DNA from: Phycisphaerae bacterium
GTDB lineage: Bacteria; Planctomycetota; Phycisphaerae; Sedimentisphaerales; UBA12454
Assembly: GCA_041652575.1 (NCBI GenBank)
Contig: JBAZHC010000005.1
Span: 124,001-188,000 of the forward strand
Length of the DNA stretch: 64,000 nucleotides
Direction: 5' to 3'
Part shown: in pieces, positions 17,604-28,200 of the stretch
Numbering within the stretch: position 1 is the stretch's first letter
Layout: every line of letters starts with the position of its first letter
Program-made: the position numbers and the translations under genes
The notes under the pieces: generated by a model
The model's database searches: none
What the model was told of the DNA's origin: nothing
Seen by the model: the letters and a program-made list of their open reading frames with translations, nothing else

Positions 17604-20075
17604 TTGAATAAGCCGGTGAATTTAAGCTCAAAGGCAGTGCAGGTAATCGCCCTGGCAATTGTGGCGATGTTATTTTTCAGCTGCATGAGTTTCAATATAG
17701 GTGATTTTCCAAGTAAATATGTCTGGCCGAACAATCATCCCGCGGTCAACTGGTGCGGCGCCGTTGGAGCCTTTTTCGCGTATTACCTGATGTACTACGT
17801 CGGGCCGGGCGTGTTTATCGCGCTTGCCGCCGCTGCTGCCGCGATTATTGTGAAACTTGCGGACAAAAAAATCAGCCAGCCGATTTTGCGAGTCGTCGGA
17901 ATGCTGCTTGTAACGACGGCGGTCTCGTCGGTAATTTATATGATTCGCCGTCATGCGGCATCGGCTCTGCCGACAGGAAGTGGCGGAATCCTCGGCGCAG
18001 GAACGGTGTTATTTTTGAAAAAGAATTTTTCACTGCTCGGTACGGTAATTATCGTTCTGAGCGGCTTCATCGTAGGTTCGATTCTTTTGGCCGATTCGCT
18101 GGTTATGGGCCTGCTTCATTTGAGCGGCAGTGTGTTTATGCGGACACTTGGAGTTTTTGCTCCCGCGTGGTCGGCTGCGAGAAAACGCTCACAGAAAATT
18201 TCAGAAATATGGAAAAAATTAAGCGTTAAAAAAGCTCAGCCTTCAGTGGCACAGCTCCTTGCCGAAGAGGCGCAGTCCGTCCTGGGGCGAGACCTCGCCG
18301 CCGGCGGGCAGATTATCCAGCCGGTGCCTGTGCCTGGGGATATTGGAATAAAAACAGACGAGGTAATCGAAGACCATCTGGAGAAGAAACTTTTAATTTC
18401 CAAAAAAGACCAGCCTGAAGTTAAGGCTGTCGAACCGGCGTACGAGTCGGAAAGTTTTGACGGCTATCAGCTTCCTCCGCTGGATATGCTTATGGAGCCG
18501 GAATATAATTTCGGCACCGTACAGGAAAAGATTATCAGGGCCAAATCCTCGGCTCTCGAGCAGGTGCTCAACGAATTCGGCATTGAAGCGCACGTTGTCG
18601 GTTCCGAGCCGGGACCTACGATAACGATGTTCGAACTGGCGCTTGCGCCGGGCGTTAAGGTCAGTCAGATATCGAATCTTTCCAATGACATAGCGCGTGC
18701 CCTTGGCGCTCTGGCAGTGCGTATCGTTGCGCCTCTGGCCGGTAAACATACGATTGGAATCGAAGTGCCGAATAGTCAGAAGGAAACCGTTAGGCTCAAG
18801 GACCTGATTGTACGCGCAGGCGAAACCTATAAGCGAATGGAACTGCCGCTGTTTCTCGGCAAGGACTCTTCCGGCCAGGCGATTGTCAGCGACCTGTCGA
18901 CTATGCCTCATCTGCTTATCGCCGGCACAACAGGTTCCGGAAAAAGCGTGTGCATAAACAGTATCATTATGAGCATTATGCTGACGAAACGGCCGAACGA
19001 GGTGAAACTTGTTCTGGTCGACCCGAAGATGGTTGAAATGACGGCCTTTTCCAAAATCCCGCACCTGATGGCGCCGATAGTTACGGAAATCAGCAAGGCC
19101 GAGCAAATATTCGAATGGGCCACGATGAAAATGGATGAACGCTACGCCCTCTTTGCCGAGGCCGGCGTGAAAAATATCGCAGGATACAATTTGCTTGGCA
19201 CCGAGGAAATCATCCGCAGGTTTAATCCGCAAAGTCCCGATGAAGAGGCGAAGATTCCGAAACGCCTGCCTTATTTTATGATAATCGTCGATGAGCTTGC
19301 CGACCTTATGATGACCTCGTCGAAAGAAATAGAAAGCTATATCGTCCGTATCGCTCAGAAGAGCAGGGCGGTTGGTATTCATATAGTTCTTGCCACGCAG
19401 CGGCCGCAGGCGACGGTTGTCACAGGCCTCATCAAGGCAAACCTGCCGAGCCGTATAAGCTTCCGCGTCGCTTCGAGAATGGACAGCAGAATTGTGCTCG
19501 ACCAGAACGGCGCCGAAACGCTGCTGGGTCAGGGCGATATGCTGTTCCTCAAACCCGGCACAAGCGACCTTGTTCGGGCTCAGGGCGCTTTCGTCGATGA
19601 TACGGAAGTCCGCAAGGTCGTACAGCATCTTGCCGAACAGGCCGAGCCGCAATTCCATCCCGAGCTTATGCAGCTTAATCGTCTCGATGCGAGCGAGGCG
19701 GGCAAAGATGAACTGTTCGACCAGGCCGCGAGAATCATACTCGAATCGCAGCGCGGCAGTGTTTCTCTATTGCAGAGAAAACTCAGTATCGGCTACGCCC
19801 GCGCAAGCAGAATTATCGAAGCAATGGGCGCTTCTGGAATCCTCGGTGAATATAAAGGCAGCCAGGCCCGTGAAGTTTTGATGACGCTCGAAGAATATGA
19901 ACGGCTCAGGAACCAGATGGAAGCTGATAAAGACGCCGGATACGCAGATATGCAGGATGATGAACCCCAGGCTGACGATGAAGAAAATGAACCGCTGGAC
20001 AAGTCGCCGCACAGCGTTAAGGAAGTTAATTATGATTACTCCGCTCCCCAGCAGCAGGAGATTATAAATTCTTAG
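17604..20075 (+). CDS. ftsK: DNA translocase FtsK/SpoIIIE
   Basis: The 823-residue membrane-anchored DNA pump moves chromosome ends through the closing septum. Four or five N-terminal helices (about 12-30, 52-80, 95-115, 145-175) are followed by a linker. The motor domain has Walker A in AGTTGSGKSVCI (about 439-450) and Walker B in MIIVDELADLMM (about 556-567). The C-terminal winged-helix gamma domain (about 700-770, SVSLLQRKLSIGYARASRI) reads the KOPS-like orientation signals. I accept the TTG start at 17604 because GAGGTGA at 17594-17600 aligns with the anti-SD; the next in-frame Met falls within the first membrane helix. An acidic tail (DDEPQADDEENEPLD) ends the protein. Confidence 0.96.
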   Translation: MNKPVNLSSKAVQVIALAIVAMLFFSCMSFNIGDFPSKYVWPNNHPAVNWCGAVGAFFAYYLMYYVGPGVFIALAAAAAAIIVKLADKKISQPILRVVGMLLVTTAVSSVIYMIRRHAASALPTGSGGILGAGTVLFLKKNFSLLGTVIIVLSGFIVGSILLADSLVMGLLHLSGSVFMRTLGVFAPAWSAARKRSQKISEIWKKLSVKKAQPSVAQLLAEEAQSVLGRDLAAGGQIIQPVPVPGDIGIKTDEVIEDHLEKKLLISKKDQPEVKAVEPAYESESFDGYQLPPLDMLMEPEYNFGTVQEKIIRAKSSALEQVLNEFGIEAHVVGSEPGPTITMFELALAPGVKVSQISNLSNDIARALGALAVRIVAPLAGKHTIGIEVPNSQKETVRLKDLIVRAGETYKRMELPLFLGKDSSGQAIVSDLSTMPHLLIAGTTGSGKSVCINSIIMSIMLTKRPNEVKLVLVDPKMVEMTAFSKIPHLMAPIVTEISKAEQIFEWATMKMDERYALFAEAGVKNIAGYNLLGTEEIIRRFNPQSPDEEAKIPKRLPYFMIIVDELADLMMTSSKEIESYIVRIAQKSRAVGIHIVLATQRPQATVVTGLIKANLPSRISFRVASRMDSRIVLDQNGAETLLGQGDMLFLKPGTSDLVRAQGAFVDDTEVRKVVQHLAEQAEPQFHPELMQLNRLDASEAGKDELFDQAARIILESQRGSVSLLQRKLSIGYARASRIIEAMGASGILGEYKGSQAREVLMTLEEYERLRNQMEADKDAGYADMQDDEPQADDEENEPLDKSPHSVKEVNYDYSAPQQQEIINS

Positions 20076-20082
20076 GTCTGAT

Positions 20083-20784
20083 ATGCCTGAATACAAACAA
20101 ATGGTGCAGAATTTGCCGCAGGGCACTAAGCAATGTCCTTATTGTGCTGAGCTGATTCTCACTGCCGCGATAAAGTGCCGCTACTGCGGCGAGTTTCTTA
20201 ACAAGCCTGTTAAAACAGAAGCTGAGCCTTCGCAGGAAAAATCGCCGGATAAGGAAATTCAGGCTGAGAAGTTTTTCGAGGCGTCGCCTTCGCTTTGGAT
20301 ACTCGCCGGCAATTTCCTGAAAATAGCAATTGTTTTTACGGTATGTTATTTTATGGCGTTCTGGCCGGTTAAAAAACTTCTGACAAACCTTAAACTTCCC
20401 ACTGATGCAATTGCTGAAATAGAAAAATATAGAGCCATCGTGGCTCTATCACTGGCCGCGGCGGCATTGATTATCTTTTTATTCAGGGTCATCAAACTGA
20501 AAAGTATTCGCTACAGGGTGACCACCGACAGGATTGAATGGGCAAGAGGACTGCTTGAAAGACGCATCGACAATATCGATATGTTCCGGATTGTCGATAT
20601 GAGTATGCACCGAAGTTTTTCGGACAGGCTTACGGGAATAGGTTCTGTTACGCTGATTACCAATGACAAGACCGACCCTGAATTCAGGTTTGAAAAAGTA
20701 CGCAGACCGAAACAGCTTTACGACCTCATTAAAAAGGCAAGCCTCGACGCCGACGGCAAAAGAAGCGTCGTTCATCTCGAATAA
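20083..20784 (+). CDS. Membrane protein with zinc ribbon and bacterial PH domain
   Basis: The 233-residue protein begins with a zinc ribbon (CPYCAELILTAAIKCRYCG, about 18-36). A polar linker and two transmembrane helices (about 73-92 and 112-130) follow. A bPH2-type pleckstrin-like domain comes next (about 137-220), with the typical IRYRVTTDRIEWARGLLERR strand pair and IDNIDMFRIVDM. It starts 7 nt after ftsK, so it is probably cotranscribed. Proteins of this layout are common, but their function is mostly unknown; a role in sensing or in membrane-linked protein contacts is inference. Confidence 0.85.
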   Translation: MPEYKQMVQNLPQGTKQCPYCAELILTAAIKCRYCGEFLNKPVKTEAEPSQEKSPDKEIQAEKFFEASPSLWILAGNFLKIAIVFTVCYFMAFWPVKKLLTNLKLPTDAIAEIEKYRAIVALSLAAAALIIFLFRVIKLKSIRYRVTTDRIEWARGLLERRIDNIDMFRIVDMSMHRSFSDRLTGIGSVTLITNDKTDPEFRFEKVRRPKQLYDLIKKASLDADGKRSVVHLE

Positions 20785-20876
20785 TGCTGATAATTGCTGA
20801 TTGGGTAAATTCCAGTGATATTTTTCTTGATTTTCCGGTACATTCAGTGGTCTAATATCCCAAAAGGAGACACGAG

Positions 20877-23579
20877 ATGAGACCTGGAAAATTGATTTTG
20901 ATATCAGGTTTAATAGTTTGCATCGGCCTGACTTTCTGGCAAAAAAATAACCTCAAAACCATCTTTGGCGAATATTGGACTATACATAAAAGTTATTACT
21001 ATGACGATTATAGCTGGAAAACAAAGCAGCCGGCGATAAAACCAAAAATTGCGGAAACCGATCCCGAAACGGCAGCAATTGTAAATTATAGATTAATTTA
21101 TCGCGGAGATATACCAGGTATAGAAATATTGCCGCAGAATATACTCGAATTCCCAAATAACCAATATTTTATTTATGAACTCTGCGAGTTATTAGTTCAT
21201 ATTTCAGGAAATTGGCTTGACCCTGAAATTCTGATTAACCTGTCAAACAGACTTATCCGGTTAAATGAGAAAAATGCGGCATATCATTATTTGAAGGCTT
21301 ACGCATTATTCCGTTCCAGAACAGATAATGATTTTAATGCTACAATCAAAGAATTAAAGATAGCCCAAAAATGTGAATATTATAAATCCCCGTATTCAAT
21401 TTATAAGGATAGGGCCGTATCGATTGGTCGAAAACAGAAATTGCATAATCGTTTGATTGAAGAACTGGATTTTGATATTTCAATTAACGATTCTACAAGG
21501 GAAATTTATCGAACATTAATATCGTATCAAAATCTGCTTATTACAGAAGGCAATTTCACACAGGCCGATGAAATAGCAGATGTTCTTAAAATGTTGCTTA
21601 AAGTTGAATATGAACCTGTTATGCGTTCTGTTCCGCATTCAATGCGTGGAATGATCAGTTTCTGGGATTTGCCGCAACAGATAGATCTTAGAAGAAAAAA
21701 TCTTACCGCTTCACAGACAAATGCAAAAAGAATGGAAATGTGCGCAATTGCCAGTCCCGAAAAAATTATCTCATATAAGAAAGAAAATGTACCAAAGAAG
21801 ATATACGGTTTTTACGCTTTAAGCTTGTTGCCTTTTTTATATCTTTATAGAATGATGTGTGTTTTTGGGGTTGCGGCTGCTATTTTATTTATAATATCTT
21901 TTGTCAGCAAAGACAATGTATCAGGTAAACTTAAAAAGGCTGATATAATCAGGTTTTTTGTCTTCAGTTCTGTTTTTTTCACGGCTGGACAGGCTATTCT
22001 TATAGCTGAATTTTTTTTGAACTCAGATTTTGATGAATGTAGCCATTTAAGCTATGCGGATATTTTATTTATCCCGCCTCATTTCTCTGATATAAATTTT
22101 CGTGACATAAAGGAATTGTTTAAAGAGCCCTTTTTCTTCTTCGTGTTTGTTTTGCCTTTTGCAATTACAATTTTGATAGCTCTTATAAAATTCTTTAAAC
22201 CAAAATTTGACAATTTGATTACACGCTTTATTGCTGGTATTTTAATTTCAATACCGCTGGGTCTGGCAACACTATTTCTCACCGGCGATAAATATACCAA
22301 ATACCTGCCGGTAATTGTTTTTCTTTTATTTGTGTTTAAATATTCTTTCCGAAAAATTACTTTCAGAGATATCTTTAAATCCATTGCCGGTAGCTCAAGA
22401 AATGAAATTCCTGTATTGCGAACTAATTTACTCAAGCTCTCAATTCTTTCGGTGATTCTGTGCTGGCTTGGTATTTTATTCCTGGCCGCTCCGGTTAAAA
22501 AATCGATGGAAAAAGAAGAGAAAACCGTCCCGGCTTATTCTTATCAGCCGCAAAAAGATTATGAAAAAGCATATCAGAATGTTTTAAATGAAATTAACGA
22601 TGCGAACAATTATATGTCATTTAATGCAAGCTATATTTCCTTCGTAAAATCAGTTGATTTACCTGCGATTATAGAAGAATTCATGGAAAAACGATGTACA
22701 CATGGCTATGTAATGCCTCCGGGGTTTCATTCAGAGGAAACCATAGATTACAATACGAATACCGACTTTTGTATTTCAAATTTATTGCGAGATGCCGGCA
22801 AAGACCAGATGCCTGTAATACTTAGTTATATGAAAAATCCGGATATCGGAAGATCTTTGATTTACAGGGCTCAATTAGGCGATAAAAGCGCTAAAGAAAA
22901 ATTACAGAGACTGCTTGGGGAAAAGATTGGCGATGTAAATAATAGTACTAAATTAGATACCATAGAGGATTTTTCAAAACCTGATGAAATAGAAATAATT
23001 TCAGCATTAGCGGTAATTTCCGAACCTGAATATGCTTATGAATTGTATAAGGATTATTTTGAAAGGAATCCTTTGGGAAAAGAATGTCACAATTTTGATT
23101 TTAGATTCTTTTGCCTGCTTCCGAAGGATTTAGTTTTAAAGATTTTTAATCTGTATCTTGATGAAGTACAAACTAATCCTGGAAGTTCTGATGATTACAG
23201 AAGGCTAAATCCATTAGCGGACTTACGCAGCTTTGAAGGTTTATATTGGGATAGCCCTACCGCAAAAAGAATATTAAATTTAATGTTGGGCGTATATGAC
23301 AAGGAGAATAGAGGATTGGAAACCTTTGGAGTTGAATATTATTTGACATCCGAGGACGCCGTCCTGCTTGTCAAAGGGCTGCAAAGTAATAATGAAGATT
23401 TAAGGGCATGGTGTCTTTGCCAGTTAAGAAAAATCGATTATAAATTCAGCGCAGATGAGCTTAAGAAAATTGCCGGGGATAAAAGCTGGAAGGTAAGAGC
23501 AAATCTGGCGATTTTTGATAAATCTTTGATTAACGATAACGAAATGAGTGCCTTTGTAAACTTGCTGAAAGCTCTATAA
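20877..23579 (+). CDS. Large membrane protein with helical-repeat domains, function unknown
   Basis: The 900-residue product has an N-terminal anchor or signal (about 5-22). A TPR-like helical region (about 60-260) includes NAAYHYLKAYALF and FTQADEIADVLKM. A block of six to seven transmembrane segments lies between about 305 and 550. The C-terminal helical domain looks like HEAT repeats (GLQSNNEDLRAWCLCQLRKI, KIAGDKSWKVRANLAIF). AAGGAGA lies 6 nt ahead of the ATG. Codon use is more AT-rich than in ftsK or cimA on either side. I do not recognise a family, and no catalytic motif is evident. Confidence 0.85.
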   Translation: MRPGKLILISGLIVCIGLTFWQKNNLKTIFGEYWTIHKSYYYDDYSWKTKQPAIKPKIAETDPETAAIVNYRLIYRGDIPGIEILPQNILEFPNNQYFIYELCELLVHISGNWLDPEILINLSNRLIRLNEKNAAYHYLKAYALFRSRTDNDFNATIKELKIAQKCEYYKSPYSIYKDRAVSIGRKQKLHNRLIEELDFDISINDSTREIYRTLISYQNLLITEGNFTQADEIADVLKMLLKVEYEPVMRSVPHSMRGMISFWDLPQQIDLRRKNLTASQTNAKRMEMCAIASPEKIISYKKENVPKKIYGFYALSLLPFLYLYRMMCVFGVAAAILFIISFVSKDNVSGKLKKADIIRFFVFSSVFFTAGQAILIAEFFLNSDFDECSHLSYADILFIPPHFSDINFRDIKELFKEPFFFFVFVLPFAITILIALIKFFKPKFDNLITRFIAGILISIPLGLATLFLTGDKYTKYLPVIVFLLFVFKYSFRKITFRDIFKSIAGSSRNEIPVLRTNLLKLSILSVILCWLGILFLAAPVKKSMEKEEKTVPAYSYQPQKDYEKAYQNVLNEINDANNYMSFNASYISFVKSVDLPAIIEEFMEKRCTHGYVMPPGFHSEETIDYNTNTDFCISNLLRDAGKDQMPVILSYMKNPDIGRSLIYRAQLGDKSAKEKLQRLLGEKIGDVNNSTKLDTIEDFSKPDEIEIISALAVISEPEYAYELYKDYFERNPLGKECHNFDFRFFCLLPKDLVLKIFNLYLDEVQTNPGSSDDYRRLNPLADLRSFEGLYWDSPTAKRILNLMLGVYDKENRGLETFGVEYYLTSEDAVLLVKGLQSNNEDLRAWCLCQLRKIDYKFSADELKKIAGDKSWKVRANLAIFDKSLINDNEMSAFVNLLKAL

Positions 23580-23673
23580 TGCCCTATATTCTGTCCCCTA
23601 TACCCTATTATAATTTTCCTTTACTTTTTCTGTCTTTTTTATTAAATTAATCTTTTGTTTTAAACAGGCAGAT

Positions 23674-25251
23674 ATGGAAAGAATCAAAATCTACGACACA
23701 ACTCTTCGCGATGGAATGCAGGCCGAAGGCGTCAGTTTTTCGCTCGACGACAAGCTTGCGATAGCAAAACATCTCGACAAGCTGGGCTTCGACTACATCG
23801 AAGGCGGCTACGCGTCGAGCAATCAAAAGGAAATGCAGTTCTTTCTTGAGGCCGCCAAACTCGATTTAAAATCAGCGAAAATCGCCGGCTTCGGCAATAC
23901 CCGCAGAGCCGACGCTACCTGTCAGACCGATGCATCGTTGAACGCTATTCTTGCCTGCAAAACTCCCGTTGCCACACTTGTCGGCAAATGCTGGGATTTG
24001 CACGTTACAGAAGTCCTTCGATGCAGTCTCGATGATAATATAAAAATCTGCGCCGAATCCGTACAATATATGAAGTCGAAAGGTCTGGAAGTAATTTTCG
24101 ACGCCGAGCATTTCTTCGACGGGTTCAAAAAAAATTCTGATTACGCGATGAAGGTTCTCGCCGCTGTTGTCGACGCCGGCACCGATGTAATTGTGCTTTG
24201 CGAAACTAATGGCGGATGTCTGCCGAATGACGTTTATGACATGACAAAAGCTGTAAAGCAAAAATTCGGCAAAGTATCGCTCGGTATTCATTGTCATAAC
24301 GATACCGATTGTGCGGTCGCGAATTCTCTTGCCGCGGTTCACGCAGGAGCGAGACACGTGCAAGGCACAATCAACGGCCTTGGCGAAAGAACCGGAAACG
24401 CGAACCTGTGCACGATTATTCCTAATCTCGCGATTAAGATGGGCTATGAGATACTCAGTCCCGATAAAATAAAAATGCTGTCCGAGACTTCGCGGTTCAT
24501 TTCGGAAACAGCTAATCTATCACCTGCTTCGAATATGCCTTATGTCGGCGAAAGCGCGTTTGCGCACAAAGCAGGCCTGCACGTCGATGCGCTGCGTAAG
24601 AACAAAAAGACTTACGAGCATATCGACCCGGCTCTTGTCGGCAACGAACGGCGGTTTCTGATTTCCGAGCTTTCCGGAAAGGCCAACGTCCTTGCCAAAC
24701 TTGAAAAAGCAAACATCGCTCAGGACAAAGACCTCGCAAAAAAAATTCTCGACAAGGTTCAGGACCTCGAAAACAAGGGCTATCAGTTCGAGGCCGCCGA
24801 GGCCAGTTTCGAGTTGCTCGTCAAAAAAATAATGAGAACTTATAAGCCTTTCTTTAAGCTCGAAAAATTCCACGTAACTGTCGAGAAGGATCTTTACGGC
24901 AAAATGGTCAGCCAGGCTACCGTCAAACTTATTGTCAACGGTTCTGTCGAACACGTCGTCAGTGAAAGCGACGGCCCCGTCGATGCGCTTTACAGTGCGC
25001 TGTGTAAATCTCTCGAGAGGTTATACCCGACTGTCCGTGAAATGCATCTTATCGATTATAAGGTTCGTATCGTTAATCCCGCCGCCGCCACCGCCGCCAC
25101 GATAAGAGTTATCATTGAAACCCGCGACAAGGATGCGATTTGGGGAACTGTCGGCGTTTCGGAAAACATCATCGAGGCAAGCTGGCAGGCTCTCGTTGAC
25201 AGTGTCGAATACAAACTCCTCAAAGACGGCAAGATTCCGCAAAACGACTGA
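23674..25251 (+). CDS. cimA: (R)-citramalate synthase
   Basis: The 525-residue DRE-TIM enzyme condenses pyruvate with acetyl-CoA to citramalate, opening the threonine-independent route to isoleucine. The active-site signature YDTTLRDGMQAEGVSFS is at about 7-23, the metal site HCHNDTDCAVANSL at about 209-222, and the C-terminal LeuA-type regulatory domain at about 390-520. GMQAEG and the arrangement of the C-terminus fit the CimA/LeuA2 branch better than true 2-isopropylmalate synthase or homocitrate synthase, but substrate should be checked. It converges on dnaE with a gap of only 6 nt. Confidence 0.92.
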   Translation: MERIKIYDTTLRDGMQAEGVSFSLDDKLAIAKHLDKLGFDYIEGGYASSNQKEMQFFLEAAKLDLKSAKIAGFGNTRRADATCQTDASLNAILACKTPVATLVGKCWDLHVTEVLRCSLDDNIKICAESVQYMKSKGLEVIFDAEHFFDGFKKNSDYAMKVLAAVVDAGTDVIVLCETNGGCLPNDVYDMTKAVKQKFGKVSLGIHCHNDTDCAVANSLAAVHAGARHVQGTINGLGERTGNANLCTIIPNLAIKMGYEILSPDKIKMLSETSRFISETANLSPASNMPYVGESAFAHKAGLHVDALRKNKKTYEHIDPALVGNERRFLISELSGKANVLAKLEKANIAQDKDLAKKILDKVQDLENKGYQFEAAEASFELLVKKIMRTYKPFFKLEKFHVTVEKDLYGKMVSQATVKLIVNGSVEHVVSESDGPVDALYSALCKSLERLYPTVREMHLIDYKVRIVNPAAATAATIRVIIETRDKDAIWGTVGVSENIIEASWQALVDSVEYKLLKDGKIPQND

Positions 25252-25257
25252 TAATTG

Positions 25258-28200
25258 TCATCTCGACAACTGAAAATTATTCGCACCGAGAAGCTGTTCC
25301 ATCTGCCGGCAGAAATCCGTCGATGGATTGACATTCAGATTCCTGCCCGCCATGGTCTTGACCTTGAAACCCGTGTTTGTTTTTACGGTTATATAAACCG
25401 GACTTTTTCCGCGATGCGCCGAACAGATACTTTTTAATCGCGCGATTTTTTCCTTCGTTGCCTGCGCCTCGTCCAGCAGAATATTTACGCTCCTGTTGGC
25501 TGTTATCTTCGTCGCCGCGTGTTCGATATCGATTAACTCTTCGCATATAATCTGCGGCGTTTCCCTCGTCAGGTCAACTTTACCCCTGACGAACAGGATT
25601 TTATCGACCGCCAGCATTTGCCCGAACACCGCGAAACAATCCGACCACATCACGACTTCGCAGTTTCCCTGCAAATCCTGAAGTGTAAATACCGCCATCT
25701 TGGCACCGGCGTTTCTGCCGTTGCGGGTTACGATACTTCGGACTTTCTGAACCATCCCGCCGATAATCACCGGCCTGCCGGAAGTTTCATCCTTGAGCTG
25801 CGATGTATTCAGCGTACTGTAAACACTTATAGTATCGGCGTGTTCGCTTAGCGGATTTTTCGTAACATAAAGACCGAGCACTTCTTTTTCATAAGCGAGC
25901 ATCTGCGTCTCCGGCCACGCGGGCACATCCGGAAGTTTCAAATGGTCAGTTTCATAATCCTGTTTTACCTCATCTGACTCGAACAGTCCCATCTGTCCGC
26001 TGGCCCGGTCGGTCTGCATATTCGCCCCGGCTTTCATCATTATCTCGAGTCCGGCCATCATTTGCGACCTGCTTCCGCCGAGATTATCGAATGCTCCTGC
26101 CTTTATTAATGATTCCATTACCTGTTTATTGACCAGCCGCAAATCGACGTTTTCGCAAAAGTGAAACAGGCTGTGGAATTGTCCGACTCTTTCTCTTGCC
26201 GCGATAATCTGCTCGACCGCCTTTTCGCCTACGCCTTTAACCGCGGCAAGTCCGAAACGTATCAGGCCCTTGCCTGCTTTTCGATGGCTTTCCTCTTCGT
26301 AGATGACCGTAAAATCGTTCGAGCTTTCGTTTATATCCGGCGGAGCAACCTCAATTCCCATCTGCCTGCACTCGCCGATATAATCGGCGACCTTGTCGGC
26401 ATCGCCTTTTTCATAAGTCAAAAGCGAAGCCATGAATTCCACCGGCCAGTAAGCCTTCAGATATGCCGTCTGAAAAGCGATGAAAGAATATCTTGTCGCG
26501 TGGCTCTTGTTGAAACCGTAACCGGCGAACCGTTCGATAAGTTCGAAAATTTCATCGGCCTTGTGCTGATTCAGTCCCTTTTCCGCGCAGCCCTCGATAA
26601 ATTTATGTCTCTGTTTGGAAATAACCGAGGCCTGTTTCTTGCTTATCGCCTTGATAAGCGTATAGGCCTGTCGCAGCGGTATATCGCCCAGCCTGTTGCA
26701 GATTCGCATCACCTGTTCCTGATATACCATAATCCCGAAAGTCTCTTCGAGTACTTCCTTCATTATCTGGTGCGGCACGTCCCATTTGGCCCCGTGTTTA
26801 CGGTCGATGAAATCTCCGATAAGTGCCATCGGCCCCGGCCGGTACAGAGCGTTTGCCGCGATGAGGTCTTCGATTCGGTCGGGTTTGAGCCGCATAAGCA
26901 AATCCTGCATCCCCCCCGATTCGAACTGGAAAATGCCTTTCGTCTTGCCGGATGCGAATATCTCGAAAACCTTCGCATCGGCAATGTCAATCTTCTCGAT
27001 ATCGATTTTGACTCCGTGCGTCGCTTCCACAAGATTGATAGTCTGCTGAATAACGCTCAGTGTCCGCAAACCGAGAAAGTCCATCTTCAGCAGACCGATT
27101 TTGTCAATCAGCGGACCTTCGTATTGAGTAACGACATCTTCAGATTTCGAATCGCGGTACAGCGGCACAAAATTCGTCAAAGGTTCATCGGCAATCACAA
27201 CACCGCAGGCGTGCACCGATGCGTGCCGGGCGAGACCTTCCAGTCTCTTTCCTATATCTATAACTTTTCTTGTCGTAGGATTATTTTCATAAGCGCTCTT
27301 TAAATCCGGCTCCTGCTTAAGCGCGTCTTCGAGCGTAATGCCCAAACTTGCCGGCACGAGTTTGGCAAGTTTGTCCGCCTCGGCCAAAGGAACGTCGAGA
27401 ACTCTGCATACATCGCGTATGACCGCGCGGGCCTTCATCGTGCCGAAGGTAATAATCTGGGCGATATGACCATACTTGTTGCGGACATAATCCAGAAGTT
27501 TTGCCCTGCCGTCCTGGCAGATGTCGATATCGATATCAGGCATCTCGTTTCGTTCGGGGTCCATAAACCGCTCGAACAGCAAATCGTATTTAATCGGGTC
27601 GACATTGCACAGACCCAGGCAATACCCGACAACCGTTCCGACTCCGCTGCCCCTGGCCCCGGTCGGAATATTATTCTCCGTCGCATATCGGCAGAAATCC
27701 CACACAATCAGAAAATAACTCGAAAAACCTTTGCTCTCGATAACCGTCAATTCATGGTCGATCCGCTGTTTTATCTCGTCTGTGATTTTGCCGTAGCGTT
27801 TTTCCGCGCCTTCGTAACAGAGTTTCGTCAGAAACTTGTCAGGCGTCGAACCGTCCGCCGGCTTGAAACTCGGCGCGTGCCGATGCTTCGTGTCGATTTC
27901 CACATTGCATCTTTCGGCGACAAGCAGTGTATTATCGCACGCATCCGGTACATCCGCGAAAAGCTGACGCATCTCCGCCGGCGTTTTCACATATACATCG
28001 GCCGGATACTTCATCCTGTCGGTGTCCGTAACTTTTTTCCCCGTACTGATGCATGTAAGAGCGTCGTGCGCTTCGTAATCGTCCGCGTCGAGAAAATGAC
28101 AGTCGTTCGTCGCCAGCAGCGGCAGCGACATCTTCCGCGCAAGGTCGATTATCGCGCCGCGAACGTGCGGCACATCGGTTGGCTCATGCTGCTGAACTTC

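Noticed and set aside
18393..19658. A 421-codon open frame antisense to ftsK
   Set aside because: ftsK is intact and conserved over the same stretch, and the antisense product shows no domain.
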